DNA of 20,977 nucleotides, from the NCBI GenBank assembly GCA_012032075.1, contig JAAURU010000013.1, positions 1-20,977 of the forward strand. The letters are read 5' to 3'. Every line of letters begins with the position of its first letter. Positions within the stretch are counted from its first letter, which is position 1. The notes beneath the pieces were generated by a model, which saw nothing but the letters and a program-made list of their open reading frames with translations, did not search any database and was not told the DNA's origin. This stretch comes from Flavobacterium sp. GTDB lineage: Bacteria > Bacteroidota > Bacteroidia > Flavobacteriales > Flavobacteriaceae. This document shows positions 1-7,406 of this stretch, piece by piece. The translations under genes and the position numbers were made by a program.

Positions 1-68
1 CGAACCATAAAAAATCCTAAATCTATTCCTTCTGATGGATTCCAAACCATATTTAATGTGTAAGTCAT
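1..68 (-). CDS. lgt: Prolipoprotein diacylglyceryl transferase, N-terminal fragment
   Basis: Only the first 22 codons lie in the window; the gene runs off the left edge. The frame starts with ATG at 68 and reads MTYTLNMVWNPSEGIDLGFF, which matches the beginning of flavobacterial Lgt as I remember it (NMVWNP-SEGIDLGFF just before the first membrane segment). Lgt transfers diacylglyceryl from phosphatidylglycerol to the lipobox cysteine of prolipoproteins in the inner membrane. The neighbourhood supports the call, since cysS, yidD and lgt often follow each other on one strand in Flavobacterium. The fragment is too short to show catalytic residues, so the call rests on the N-terminal match and the context. 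Confidence 0.7.
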   Translation of the reverse strand, partial: MTYTLNMVWNPSEGIDLGFFMV

Positions 69-160
69 TTGTAAAATTTATTTTTGATGGGTAAAAATAA
101 GATTATTATTGGGAATTGAAGTTAAAATAAATAAAAATATTAAAAACAATATTAGACTTA

Positions 161-211
161 ATTAAACTCCTAAACCTTTTTAAACTTTTAAACTATTTTA
201 AACTTTTAAAC
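161..211. repeat. TTTAAAC-type low-complexity tract downstream of yidD
   Basis: The stretch repeats a TAAAC core with T/A spacers at intervals of about 8 to 10 bases (cttttaaac repeated, one copy expanded with 'ta'). It starts within 10 bases of the yidD stop codon on its downstream side. On the minus strand it reads GTTTAAAAG-like units, the same motif found on the plus strand at 454-499. The period is less regular than in the heptamer arrays of this window. Confidence 0.7.
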
Positions 212-216
212 AAAAT

Positions 217-447
217 TCACGGAACCGGATCATACCCACTTTTTCCCCATGGATGACAGCTTAGAATTCGTTTAATGGCTAACCAACTCCCTTTAAATAA
301 ACCGTGTTTTTGTAAAGCTTCAACAGTATAATGCGAACAAGTAGGCTCAAACCGGCAAGCTGCTGGAGTCAATGGAGAAATAACCACTTGGTAAATTCGA
401 ACCAAGAAGATAAAAGGAGAAATGAGTATTTTTTTAAATAATTTAAT
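217..447 (-). CDS. yidD: Membrane protein insertion efficiency factor YidD
   Basis: YidD is a small membrane-associated protein that assists YidC/Sec insertion of inner-membrane proteins. The core is unmistakable: a YQVVISPLTPAACRFEPTCS block with the family cysteines, then HYTVEALQKHG, and the C-terminal HPWG..GYDPVP. The usual N-terminal amphipathic/hydrophobic stretch is present in frame (KLFKKILISPFIFLVRIYQ), but the frame holds no ATG or GTG before it. The only near-cognate codon is TTG at 405, which would give 62 residues and cut the hydrophobic helix. I extend to ATT at 447, where the family methionine would sit before KLFKK (about 76 residues, a normal length). The frame is closed by TAA at 468-466. 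An A/T repeat tract begins just upstream, so the lost start may be real or a sequence error. Confidence 0.85.
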   Translation of the reverse strand: MKLFKKILISPFIFLVRIYQVVISPLTPAACRFEPTCSHYTVEALQKHGLFKGSWLAIKRILSCHPWGKSGYDPVP

Positions 448-453
448 TTTGTT

Positions 454-499
454 GAGTTTAAAAGTTTAATATGGTTTAAGAGTTTAAGATTGTTTAAGC
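454..499. repeat. GTTTAAG-type low-complexity tract upstream of yidD
   Basis: The plus strand shows five GTTTAA cores (gagtttaaaa, agtttaatat, ggtttaag, agtttaag, ttgtttaag) at 8 to 11 base spacing. It is the same motif as at 161-211 but in the opposite orientation, so the pair brackets yidD. It overlaps the region where the yidD N-terminus and any minus-strand promoter would lie. Confidence 0.7.
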
Positions 500-515
500 T
501 ACTTTACGGTCAATT

Positions 516-606
516 CTTCCAGCATCCATCTTCCATCTTCCATCTCCCATCATCTAGCATCCATCATCCATCATCCATCATCCATCTTCCATCTTCCATC
601 ATCTAA
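516..606. repeat. Heptanucleotide tandem array, 13 units, abutting the cysS stop
   Basis: The stretch parses without a gap into 13 heptamers of consensus C(A/T)TCCAT, with single-base variants CTTCCAG, CTCCCAT, CATCTAG and CATCTAA. The last unit ends at 606 and the cysS stop codon (TAG, minus strand) is 607-609, so in the direction of transcription the array starts at the base after the stop. In that direction it is purine-rich (ATGGATG/ATGGAAG) and contains overlapping TGATG. Confidence 0.9.
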
Positions 607-2091
607 CTATAAACTAAACCCAGTTCCCTCTTTTCCATCTTTTAATTGAATACCAAGAGTCGCTAATCGATCGCGAATTTCATCAGACAAAGCCCAATTT
701 TTATTCGCTCTAGCTTCATTTCGCATTTCAACCAACATGTTTACTACACCTTCTAGTTTGTTAGTATTCGCACCGTCATTGGAAACATCCAAATTAATAC
801 CTAATACATCTGCAAGGAAAGTTTGCAACGTATTGTTTAAAAGGTGTAAATCAGTATCAGTTAAAGTAGCTTTTTTATCATTGACCAAATTAATGAAACG
901 AACTCCTTCAAACAATTGTGCTATTAATATAGGCGTGTTAAAATCATCATTCATAGCATTATAACAATTTTGTCTCCATGTTGCAATGTCTAGCGTAGAA
1001 GTTGCGTTTGCTGTTAAAGTCTTTCCTAATTTATAGGCTTCTAATAATCTATTGTAGCCTTTTTCACTGGCTAGCATGGCATCGTTAGAAATATCTAAAA
1101 CACTTCTATAATGTGCTTGTAAAAAGCAAAAACGAATGATATTCGGTTCAAATTTCTTTTCAAAGAAAGTGTTGTTTCCTGCTACTAAGTCCATGGGTAA
1201 CACATAATTACCAGTTGATTTACTCATTCGTAAACCGTTCATGGTAAGCATATTTGTATGCATCCAAGTCTTAACTGGAGCGTGCCCAAAACAACCTTTA
1301 GCTTGTGCAACTTCACACTCATGATGTGGGAATTTTAAATCCATTCCACCACCATGTATGTCGAAAGTTTCTCCTAAATATTTTGTACTCATCGCTGTAC
1401 ATTCTAAATGCCATCCAGGAAAACCTGCTCCCCAAGGAGAATTCCATCGCATAATATGTGCTAGTGAAGCTTTTTTCCACAAAGCAAAATCCTGAGGGTT
1501 TTTCTTTTCACTTTGACCGTCGAGATCACGAGTATTGGCAAAAAGATCTTCAATATTACGGTTACTCAATTCACCATAATTCAGGCCTTTTTTGTTATAA
1601 GTTTGTACATCAAAATAAACCGAACCATTACTTTCATAGGCAAAACCATCTTTCAATAACTTTTGAGTCAGTTCAATTTGTTCTATAATATGGCCCGTTG
1701 CAGTTGGTTCAATAGTTGGTGGAAGAAAATTAAATAGATCCAAAACCTTATGAAAATCAACAGTATATTTCTGTACAATTTCCATTGGTTCTAATTTCTC
1801 CAATCGTGATTGTTTTACAAAACGGTCATTATCCACATCACCATCATCGGTTAAATGACCGGCATCTGTAATATTTCTTACATAACGCACTTTATAATCT
1901 AAATGGAGTAAGTATCTAAAAATAACATCAAAACTCATAAAAGTACGCACATTACCTAAGTGAACATTGCTGTAAACTGTTGGCCCACAAACATACATAC
2001 CAATATTTCCTTCATGAATAGGTGTAAAAGTTTCCTTTTCACCCGTTAATGTATTGTATATTTTTAAATGTTGGCTTTTAAATAATTCCAT
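607..2091 (-). CDS. cysS: Cysteine--tRNA ligase
   Basis: This class I synthetase charges tRNA-Cys with cysteine in the cytoplasm. The 494-residue protein is full length for the family. It shows a HIGH-type motif HLGN at 44-47, just after C35 in YVCGPTVY, and a KMSKS-type loop MSKSTGN at 289-295. The zinc-site elements are C35, C231 (LECTAMS), HGGG at 246-249 and HHE at 256-258. The C-terminal end has the usual ARANKNWALSDEIRDRLA helix that contacts the tRNA. The frame is intact over its whole length, which contrasts with the many broken genes further on. The ATG at 2091 gives the expected MELF..HLKIYNTLTGEKE start. folE lies upstream on the same strand, 280 bases away. Confidence 0.98.
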   Translation of the reverse strand: MELFKSQHLKIYNTLTGEKETFTPIHEGNIGMYVCGPTVYSNVHLGNVRTFMSFDVIFRYLLHLDYKVRYVRNITDAGHLTDDGDVDNDRFVKQSRLEKLEPMEIVQKYTVDFHKVLDLFNFLPPTIEPTATGHIIEQIELTQKLLKDGFAYESNGSVYFDVQTYNKKGLNYGELSNRNIEDLFANTRDLDGQSEKKNPQDFALWKKASLAHIMRWNSPWGAGFPGWHLECTAMSTKYLGETFDIHGGGMDLKFPHHECEVAQAKGCFGHAPVKTWMHTNMLTMNGLRMSKSTGNYVLPMDLVAGNNTFFEKKFEPNIIRFCFLQAHYRSVLDISNDAMLASEKGYNRLLEAYKLGKTLTANATSTLDIATWRQNCYNAMNDDFNTPILIAQLFEGVRFINLVNDKKATLTDTDLHLLNNTLQTFLADVLGINLDVSNDGANTNKLEGVVNMLVEMRNEARANKNWALSDEIRDRLATLGIQLKDGKEGTGFSL

Positions 2092-2135
2092 GCTATTTTA
2101 AATTCCTTTTAATTTTTTTATGTTCTTTTTTATTT

Positions 2136-2278
2136 GAAGCTATTCATGCTATCCATTACAAGTTTTTGTAAACCATCCTTTTTTTGTAAGCTGTAAAAAG
2201 AGCTTCTAAAGTCGCTTTTTTACAACAACAAAAAATAGGCTACTTTCACAAAAAGCTTTTCATTACTATCAAGGCTAG
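2136..2278 (-). repeat. Probable degenerate dispersed intergenic repeat between folE and cysS
   Basis: The cysS-folE gap holds no gene I can support. Read on the minus strand it begins CTAGCCTTGATAG and ends GGATAGC-ATGAATAGCTTC. These resemble the ends of an intergenic repeat I remember as common in flavobacterial genomes (AGCC..GATAG.....GGATAGC..GAA.TAGCTC). Its middle forms an imperfect hairpin: GTAAAAAGAGC at about 2191 faces GCTTTTTTAC near 2213-2222. The match is from memory and the copy is diverged. A short open frame in it (ending DSMNSFK, stop at 2130) has an in-frame stop further up and no family resemblance. Confidence 0.4.
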
Positions 2279-2300
2279 TTTTCGAGTGTTCAGTTTTCAG

Positions 2301-2371
2301 CATCCAACTTCCATCATCCCTTCATCCTGCACCCATCATCCATCTTCCAACTTCCATCACCCAGCATCTTG
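2301..2371. repeat. Heptanucleotide tandem array, 10 units, abutting the folE stop
   Basis: The stretch divides into ten units of the same C(A/T)TCCAT family as at 516-606. They are CATCCAA, CTTCCAT, CATCCCTT (one 8-mer), CATCCTG, CACCCAT, CATCCAT, CTTCCAA, CTTCCAT, CACCCAG and CATCTTG. The final unit ends at 2371 and the folE stop (TAG, minus strand) is 2372-2374. The placement relative to the stop codon is therefore the same as for cysS, but the units are more diverged. Confidence 0.85.
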
Positions 2372-3043
2372 CTAAAACTGCGTATCCAACTTAATATAAT
2401 CCAAAAATTCTCTTCTGGTTTGTTCATTTTTAAATTTCCCTCCAAATTCGGCAGTAACCGTACTACTCTCAATATCTCTTATGCCTCTTGAATTCACACA
2501 TAAATGCTTAGCATCTATCACACAAGCAACATCTTCTGTGCCTAATACTTTTTGTAATTCTTGAACAATTTGTATGTTTAAACGTTCTTGTACTTGAGGC
2601 CTTTTGGCAAAATAATCCACTATACGGTTCATTTTAGAAAGTCCTACAACAGTTCCGTTAGAAATGTATGCTACATGAGCTCTTCCTACAATAGGTAATA
2701 AATGATGTTCACAAGTAGAATATACCACTATGTTTTTCTCCACAAGCATTTCATTGTATTTGTACTTGTTCTCAAAGGTAGATGAACTAGGTTTTTTAGT
2801 TGGGTTTAAACCTCCAAAAATTTCTTTCACAAACATTTTAGCTACGCGATTAGGAGTCCCTTTCAAACTATCGTCTGTTAAATCCATTCCTAGAGTAGTT
2901 AATATATTTTCAACATCTTTCTTAATGCGTTCAATTTTTTCATCATCAGATATATCAAATGCATCCTTTCGTAAAGGCGTTTGAGCGCTAGTTGCTATGT
3001 GATTATTACCTATTTCTTCTTGAAAATCTTCGTTTTGAATCAT
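2372..3043 (-). CDS. folE: GTP cyclohydrolase I
   Basis: FolE opens the ring of GTP to give 7,8-dihydroneopterin triphosphate, the first step of folate/tetrahydropterin synthesis. The 223-residue protein carries the zinc site C111 (in STCEHHLLP), H114 and C182 (in KHLCVNSRGIRD). It also has the substrate loop VGLSKMNRIVDYFAKRPQVQERL at about 133-155. The first ~30 residues are a variable leader, as is common in the family. The ATG at 3043 is preceded by a good -7 element at 3091-3084. The frame is intact. The gene is divergent from the large secreted protein at 3212 and upstream of cysS on the same strand, with repeats rather than a clear terminator in between. Confidence 0.97.
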   Translation of the reverse strand: MIQNEDFQEEIGNNHIATSAQTPLRKDAFDISDDEKIERIKKDVENILTTLGMDLTDDSLKGTPNRVAKMFVKEIFGGLNPTKKPSSSTFENKYKYNEMLVEKNIVVYSTCEHHLLPIVGRAHVAYISNGTVVGLSKMNRIVDYFAKRPQVQERLNIQIVQELQKVLGTEDVACVIDAKHLCVNSRGIRDIESSTVTAEFGGKFKNEQTRREFLDYIKLDTQF

Positions 3044-3083
3044 TATTCTTATTTGTAAAATTGCAAATATTATTTTAGAGGAG

Positions 3084-3091
3084 CAAAGATA
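3084..3091 (-). promoter_or_regulatory. Bacteroidota -7 promoter element for folE
   Basis: The minus strand reads TATCTTTG, an exact match to TAnnTTTG, about 40 bases before the folE start codon. I find no TTG at the usual 17-20 base distance, so only the -7 half is supported. Confidence 0.55.
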
Positions 3092-3164
3092 AATGAATTA
3101 TCATAAAAAATAGTACTACAAGTTAATTAATGAAGAAATTATTAGCATAGAATTAATATTTTGT

Positions 3165-3172
3165 TAAATTTG
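3165..3172 (+). promoter_or_regulatory. Bacteroidota -7 promoter element for the secreted repeat protein
   Basis: TAAATTTG matches TAnnTTTG and leaves a leader of roughly 33 bases before the ATG at 3212. The -33 TTG is not evident. The rest of the 168-base divergent gap is A/T-rich and shows nothing else I can name. Confidence 0.45.
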
Positions 3173-3211
3173 TTATATACAACATTAATTACAAACAAAT
3201 AACTAAAAATA

Positions 3212-6200
3212 ATGAGAAAAATACTACTGTTTCTTGTATTCTTTTGCATATTTAATAAAATCTATTCACAAGCAACACCCTTTGTAACTATAAACGCACC
3301 AGCTCCAGTTTGTAATGCTGGTGAATGTGTAGATTTAATGGCAAATTTTTTACCAACAGAAACAACGACAAATTATTCAGTACAAACAATACCTTATTTG
3401 CCACCAGCAAGTTTTGCCCCTTTAAGTGATTCATTTGTGTTTGATAGTTCTCAGGATGATAGATGGTCGTCAACATTTAGTCTTCCTTTTGATTTTTGTT
3501 TTTATGGGCAATTTTATAATCAAGTATTAGTTGGTTCAAATGGAGTTGTAACTTTTGATATTAATGGTGTTGTTCCTATGGGGAATCAAAACCCTGGAGG
3601 TTTTTGTCAATGGAGTTTTAATCAAATTATTCCAAATACAACCTTTCCAATTCGTAACTCAATTTATGGAGTTTACCAAGATACTAATATTAACACTCCT
3701 CCAGTTATTAATCCTGCGGTTCAAAATGTTAATTATAGAGTTTATGGAACTTCTCCTAATAGATTGTTTGTTGTAAGTTATAATGATTTACCTCAGTTTT
3801 CTTGTAATGATGGTGTTGGGAGACAAACAAGTCAAATTGTTTTGTATGAAACATCCAATATTATAGAGGTTTATGTAGCTAGAAGAACACCTTGTACTAC
3901 ATGGAATGGTGGAAGAGGATTAATTGGTATTCAAAATCAAGATGGTATGCAAGCCTTAGTTGCTCCAGGTAGAAATACTGGCACATGGACCGCAATGAAT
4001 GAAGCATGGCGATTTGTACCAGATGGTAATGTAGTAACTTCACAAATTTCTTGGTTGGCAAATGGAGTTCCTATAGCTGGTAGTACAGGTCAAAATCCCT
4101 TTAATGTTTGTCCCACTTTAGATACAGATTATACAGCTCTAATAAGATATACGCAATGTGATGCAACAATAAGGCAAATTTCAGCTACAGTAACTGTTGG
4201 CCCTGTTCCTTACCCTTTAGAGTTTGAGCCTGAGGATGTAACAATTTGTACTTCAACAGCACCACCTTATACTTTTAATATCGATCAAACGGCATATATG
4301 TTAGGTTCTTTAAATCCTTCTGATTTCGGTATAACGTATCATACTTCTTTGTTAGATGCTCAAAATGGTTTTCCTTCAATTCCTCCAGCATCTTTATCAA
4401 ATTATACTGCTAATGGAGGTGAGACTATTTGGGTTAGAGCCGAAGATTTTTTTGTAACAGGTTGCCCTGTTATTGAAACTTTCCAATTAGTAGCTGTGCC
4501 AAATCCATCAGGTACAATTTCTTATTCAAGTACTAATTATTGTTCGAATGATGCTACTTTACAATCTCCAACAAACACTGCTCCAGCTGGAGGTCAATAT
4601 ATAGTTACCCCTGCAACTGGTTTATCAATAAACCCTACTACAGGAGTAATTAATCCTGATTTAAGTATTGAGGGAATGTACTCTATTGTTTACTCTTTAG
4701 CTACTTCAGCAACATGTCCAGCTTATGATACACCTCCTGTAAGCATAGATATTATTAATTGTGATTGTTCTCTTGTTCTAACATCAGCTGTAAATACAGA
4801 TAATCAAACGCTTTGTATTTCTGATGCAATTACTCCAATTGAATACTCAGCTGGAGGCATAGCAACAGGGATTAATGTTACAGGACTACCAGTTGGGATT
4901 TCTGGTTCTTTTTCTGGAGGAGTATTAACTATTACAGGTACTTCAGCAACAACAGGAACATTTAATTATTCGGTAACAACAACAGGTTGTGTTAGCAATT
5001 TAATATTGACAGGAACAATTATTGTAGGACCGTTACCAACCGTAACAAGTTTAACAAGTAATAGTCCAATTTGCGAGAATCAAGATGCAATATTTACCGT
5101 AGTTGGAACACCAAATGCAACAGTTAGTTATACTATTAATGCTGGTGCAGTTCAAACGGTTGTTTTAGATGGTACAGGAAATGGAGTAGTAACTATCACA
5201 TCAGCAACTATAGATCAAACTATTTTATTAAATGATATAACTATTGGAACATGTGTTACACCATTAACAAATACAGAGACAGTTATAGTTAATCCATTAC
5301 CAACAGTAACAAGTTTAACAAGTAATAGTCCTGTTTGCGAGAATCAAGATGCAATATTTACCGTAGTTGGAACACCAAATGCAACAGTTAGTTATACCAT
5401 TAATGCTGGAGCAGTTCAAACGGTAGTATTGGATGCGGCTGGAAGTGCTATTGTTACAATTGCTTCTGCAACTGCAGATCAAACTATATTGTTGACACAA
5501 ATAGATAATACTGCAACAACTTGTATAAATCCATTAACAAATACAGAGACAGTCACAGTTACTCCATTACCAGTAGTAAGCAGTTTAACAAGTAATAGTC
5601 CTGTTTGTGAGAACCAAGATGCAATATTTACAATAATTGGAACTTCAAATGCTACAGTTAGTTATACTATTAATGCTGGTACAGTTCAAACAGTTGTATT
5701 AGATGCGACAGGAAATGGAGTGGTAACTATAACTTCGGCTACAGTAGATCAAACTATCTTATTAAATGATATAACTATAGGAACCTGTGTTACTCCACTA
5801 ACAAATACAGAGACAGTTACAGTTAATCCATTACCAACAGTAACAAGTTTAACAAGTAATACTCCAATTTGCGAGAATCAAAATGCAATATTTACCGTGG
5901 TTGGAACTCCAAATACTACAATTAGTTATATTATTAATGCTGGAGCAGTTCAAACGGTTGTATTAGATGCAACAGGAAATGGTACTGTTACAATTGCTTC
6001 TGCAACTACAGATCAAACTATATTGTTGACAGAAATAGCAAATACTATAACAACTTGTACAAATCCATTAACAAATACAGAAACAATTACTGTTATAGCA
6101 ATACCTAATGCAGGAATGTTAAGTGGAACACAAAATATTTGTGAAGCTAGTTCTACTACATTTTCTTCAACAAGTACAGGAGGAACATGGAGTTCTAGTG

Positions 6201-7317
6201 ATTTAACTATTGCAATAGTAAATGCTACAACAGGAGTTGTAACTGGAGTTTCGTCAGGAATAGCAACGATAACCTATACTATAGCAGGAACTGGAGGATG
6301 TTCAGGAGATACTGCAACAAGAGATGTTACTGTTTCAGTAGCTCCAAATGCTGGTATCTTAAGTGGAATGCAAGATATATGTGAAGGAAATAGTACAACA
6401 TTTACTTCAACAAGTACAGGAGGAACATGGAGTTCAAGTAATCAAGCAATAGCAACAGTTGATGCAACTGGAGTAGTAACAGGAATTTCTGCTGGAACAG
6501 CGACAATTACCTACACGGTAGCTGGAACAGGAGGTTGTACAAATGCTACTTCAACAAGAGATATTACTGTTATAGCAATTCCTGTACCTGTGCTATTTGA
6601 CGGTACAATTTGTGTTGAACTAGCAACAAATACAGTTTTTCAAAGTTATATACTAGATTCTGGATTTTCAGATACTCAATATACATTTAACTGGTATTTT
6701 AACGGGACTATAATTGCAGGAGCAAACCAAAGTACTTATGAAGCCCTTGCAACAGGTAATTATTACGTTGAAGTAACTGCAATTGGTTTAGGTTGTCAAG
6801 GAAGTTCAAACACGGTTTCTGTTTCAGTAATTAATAATGCCACTGATTATACTTATACTTTAACAAATGCTTTTTCAGATAATGCAACAATCGTTGTGAC
6901 AGTTATTGATGGAATGGTAGTTACCTTTATCAATTAGATGATGGAGCTTTACAAACTTCAAATATCTTTTCAGGAGTAAGTAATGGAATTCATACTGTAA
7001 CAGTAGTTGATGAAAACGGTTGTACTTATTTGGTAAAAGAAATTGAAGTTATAGATTACCCAAAATTCTTTACACCAAATGGAGATGGTTTTAATGATAC
7101 ATGGAATATTTTTGGTCTTAGTTCTATTCCTAATACCAAAATATTTATATTCGATAGATATGGTAAATTGATTAAACAAATAAGTCCAGCTGGATTAGGT
7201 TGGGACGGAAGTTTTAATGGTGAACAATTACCATCTACAGACTATTGGTTCACTGTTGAATATGAAGAAAACCAACAAGCTAAGGTGTTTAAAGCACACT
7301 TTGCGTTAAAACGATAA
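3212..7317 (+). CDS. Large secreted repeat protein with type B T9SS sorting domain (one frameshift)
   Basis: This is a cell-surface or secreted protein of about 1368 residues. It has a signal peptide (MRKILLFLVFFCIFNKIYSQ) and an N-terminal nidogen-like region of ~280 residues (DDRWSSTF-LPFDFCFYG..VGSNGVVTFD). After intermediate Ig-like segments come four ~88-92 residue repeats (nt 5030-6103), then two ~80 residue Ig/BIG2-like repeats (nt 6104-6580). It ends in the gliding-motility-type C-terminal domain (YPKFFTPNGDGFNDTW..IFDRYGKLIKQI..GWDGSFNGE..FKAHFALKR), the signal for export by the type IX system. As read, the frame stops at 6937. The break is at 6911-6914, where GGAATGG should be GGAAATGG; adding one A continues DGNGSYLYQLDDGA into the C-terminal part. 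Adhesive or matrix function is inferred from the architecture only. Repeat proteins of this type diverge too fast for a specific name. Confidence 0.9.
5030..6103 (+). repeat. Four intragenic Ig-like repeats in an A-B-A-B order
   Basis: Units start at the PLP codons at 5030, 5294, 5564 and 5828, with lengths of 264, 270, 264 and about 276 bp. All share TSLTSNSP.CENQDAIFT, then ATVSYTINAG.VQTVVLD and PLTNTET. Units 1 and 3 end with a shorter LLNDITIGTCVTPLTN; units 2 and 4 have LLTQIDN or LLTEIAN followed by a TTC segment two residues longer. Units 1 and 2 are almost identical in their first ~120 bases but diverge in the second half. Confidence 0.9.
6104..6580 (+). repeat. Two intragenic BIG2-like repeats
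   Basis: Two units of 240 and 237 bp begin at 6104 and 6344. Both encode PNAG.LSG.Q.ICE..STTF.STSTGGTWSSS, followed by an A.V.ATGVVTG.S.G.ATITYT.AGTGGC stretch. That pattern is typical of bacterial Ig-like (BIG2) domains in T9SS-exported proteins. Confidence 0.85.
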
Positions 7318-7337
7318 AATGAATTTCATCTAAAATT

Positions 7338-7373
7338 AAAATAGCTCCTTTCAAATTAAGGAGCTATTTTTTT
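7338..7373 (+). terminator. Rho-independent terminator after the secreted repeat protein
   Basis: The 12-bp perfect stem AAATAGCTCCTT (7339-7350) pairs with AAGGAGCTATTT (7358-7369) around a 7-base loop and is followed by T residues to 7373. It lies 21 bases after the stop codon. The stem is symmetrical enough to also serve the opposing gene ending at 7407. Confidence 0.9.
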
Positions 7374-7406
7374 CTACGTTGTCTTTTTTATAGAAACACT
7401 ATTAAG

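Noticed and set aside
516..606. CRISPR array
   Set aside because: Units are 7 bp with no unique spacers and no cas genes; a simple tandem repeat.
737..964. Plus-strand open frame inside cysS
   Set aside because: It is antisense to conserved cysS sequence, has no family resemblance and no promoter; a shadow frame.
1458..1688. Plus-strand open frame of 76 codons inside cysS
   Set aside because: It is fully antisense to conserved synthetase sequence and looks like a by-product of codon use there.
2130..2240. Short minus-strand coding region ending DSMNSFK
   Set aside because: There is an in-frame TAA about 30 codons up, no good start codon and no family; an intergenic repeat explains it better.
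2730..2984. Plus-strand open frame of 84 codons inside folE
   Set aside because: It is antisense to the conserved cyclohydrolase; its hydrophobic look comes from A/T-rich complement codons.
5315..5500. Minus-strand open frame inside the surface-protein repeats
   Set aside because: It is composed of complement of threonine/serine-rich repeats; no start context or homologue.
6970..7179. Minus-strand open frame over the T9SS domain
   Set aside because: The plus frame encodes the conserved sorting domain; the minus frame is a shadow.
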